Below, piece after piece: positions 15,941 to 15,950 of a stretch of DNA of 15,950 nucleotides. Position numbers and translations under genes: made by a program. This stretch comes from JAXDLW01 sp046262515 (GTDB lineage Bacteria > Chloroflexota > Dormibacteria > DASZGP01). The notes under the pieces were generated by a model. The model saw nothing but the letters and a program-made list of their open reading frames with translations. It was not told the origin of the DNA and did no database searches. Within the stretch, counting starts at the first letter, position 1, and each line of letters starts with the position of its first letter. The DNA lies in assembly GCA_046262515.1 (NCBI GenBank), contig JBHEMP010000076.1, forward strand, positions 1-15,950, in the 5' to 3' direction.

Positions 15941-15950
15941 GGGGTTGTAC

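Overview
The window is a dense, G+C-rich bacterial chromosome segment (roughly two-thirds G+C by eye) with strong G/C preference at third codon positions. It uses many non-ATG starts (TTG for purN, the MazF-like toxin and the phosphoesterase; GTG for purH and the antitoxin) and shows several possible leaderless promoters (TANNNT six or seven bases ahead of a start codon). Together with an R2lox protein, a Tat-exported PLC-type phosphoesterase and an actinobacterial-style MazF pair, this suggests Actinobacteria or a neighbouring Terrabacteria lineage (Chloroflexi/Dormibacterota type). Nothing in the window fixes the taxon; this placement is inference.

Left part (1-6937): a purine biosynthesis cluster on the + strand, purL (5' end cut off by the window edge) - purF - purM - purN - purH, the same order as in the Bacillus pur operon. 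purM/purN and purN/purH overlap by 4 nt through TTGA and GTGA stop/start junctions, so the last three genes are probably translationally coupled. The products cover FGAM synthetase (large subunit), amidophosphoribosyltransferase, AIR synthetase, GAR transformylase and the bifunctional AICAR transformylase/IMP cyclohydrolase. No purD follows purH. Instead there is a 216-nt gap carrying a diverged direct repeat with a 154-nt period.

Middle part (7154-11779): a class I photolyase gene, then on the minus strand a type II toxin-antitoxin pair (RHH antitoxin and MazF-like RNase) whose toxin stop lies 1 nt from the photolyase stop. A perfect 14-bp palindrome lies between the antitoxin and a divergent + strand pair. 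That pair is a dienelactone hydrolase-family enzyme coupled by a TTGA overlap to a Tat-exported, C-terminally anchored phosphoesterase of the phospholipase C/acid phosphatase family.

Right part (11979-15950): a secreted, probably wall- or membrane-anchored protein with two 99-residue repeats and an MPLTG-type C-terminal signal, ended by a very clear intrinsic terminator. Next is an R2-like ligand-binding oxidase (R2lox) gene whose 3' end appears to carry a -1 frameshift that removes a conserved-looking tail. Then come, on the minus strand, a small zinc-ribbon protein, a stretch rich in inverted repeats, and an unrecognised protein of about 209 residues whose start may lie beyond the window edge. 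I found no CRISPR array, rRNA, tRNA, insertion sequence or phage gene. The least explained items are the R2lox tail frameshift, the same-frame TGA-TTG junction of the toxin-antitoxin pair with its palindromic promoter, the tandem-repeat surface protein, and the two right-end minus-strand genes.
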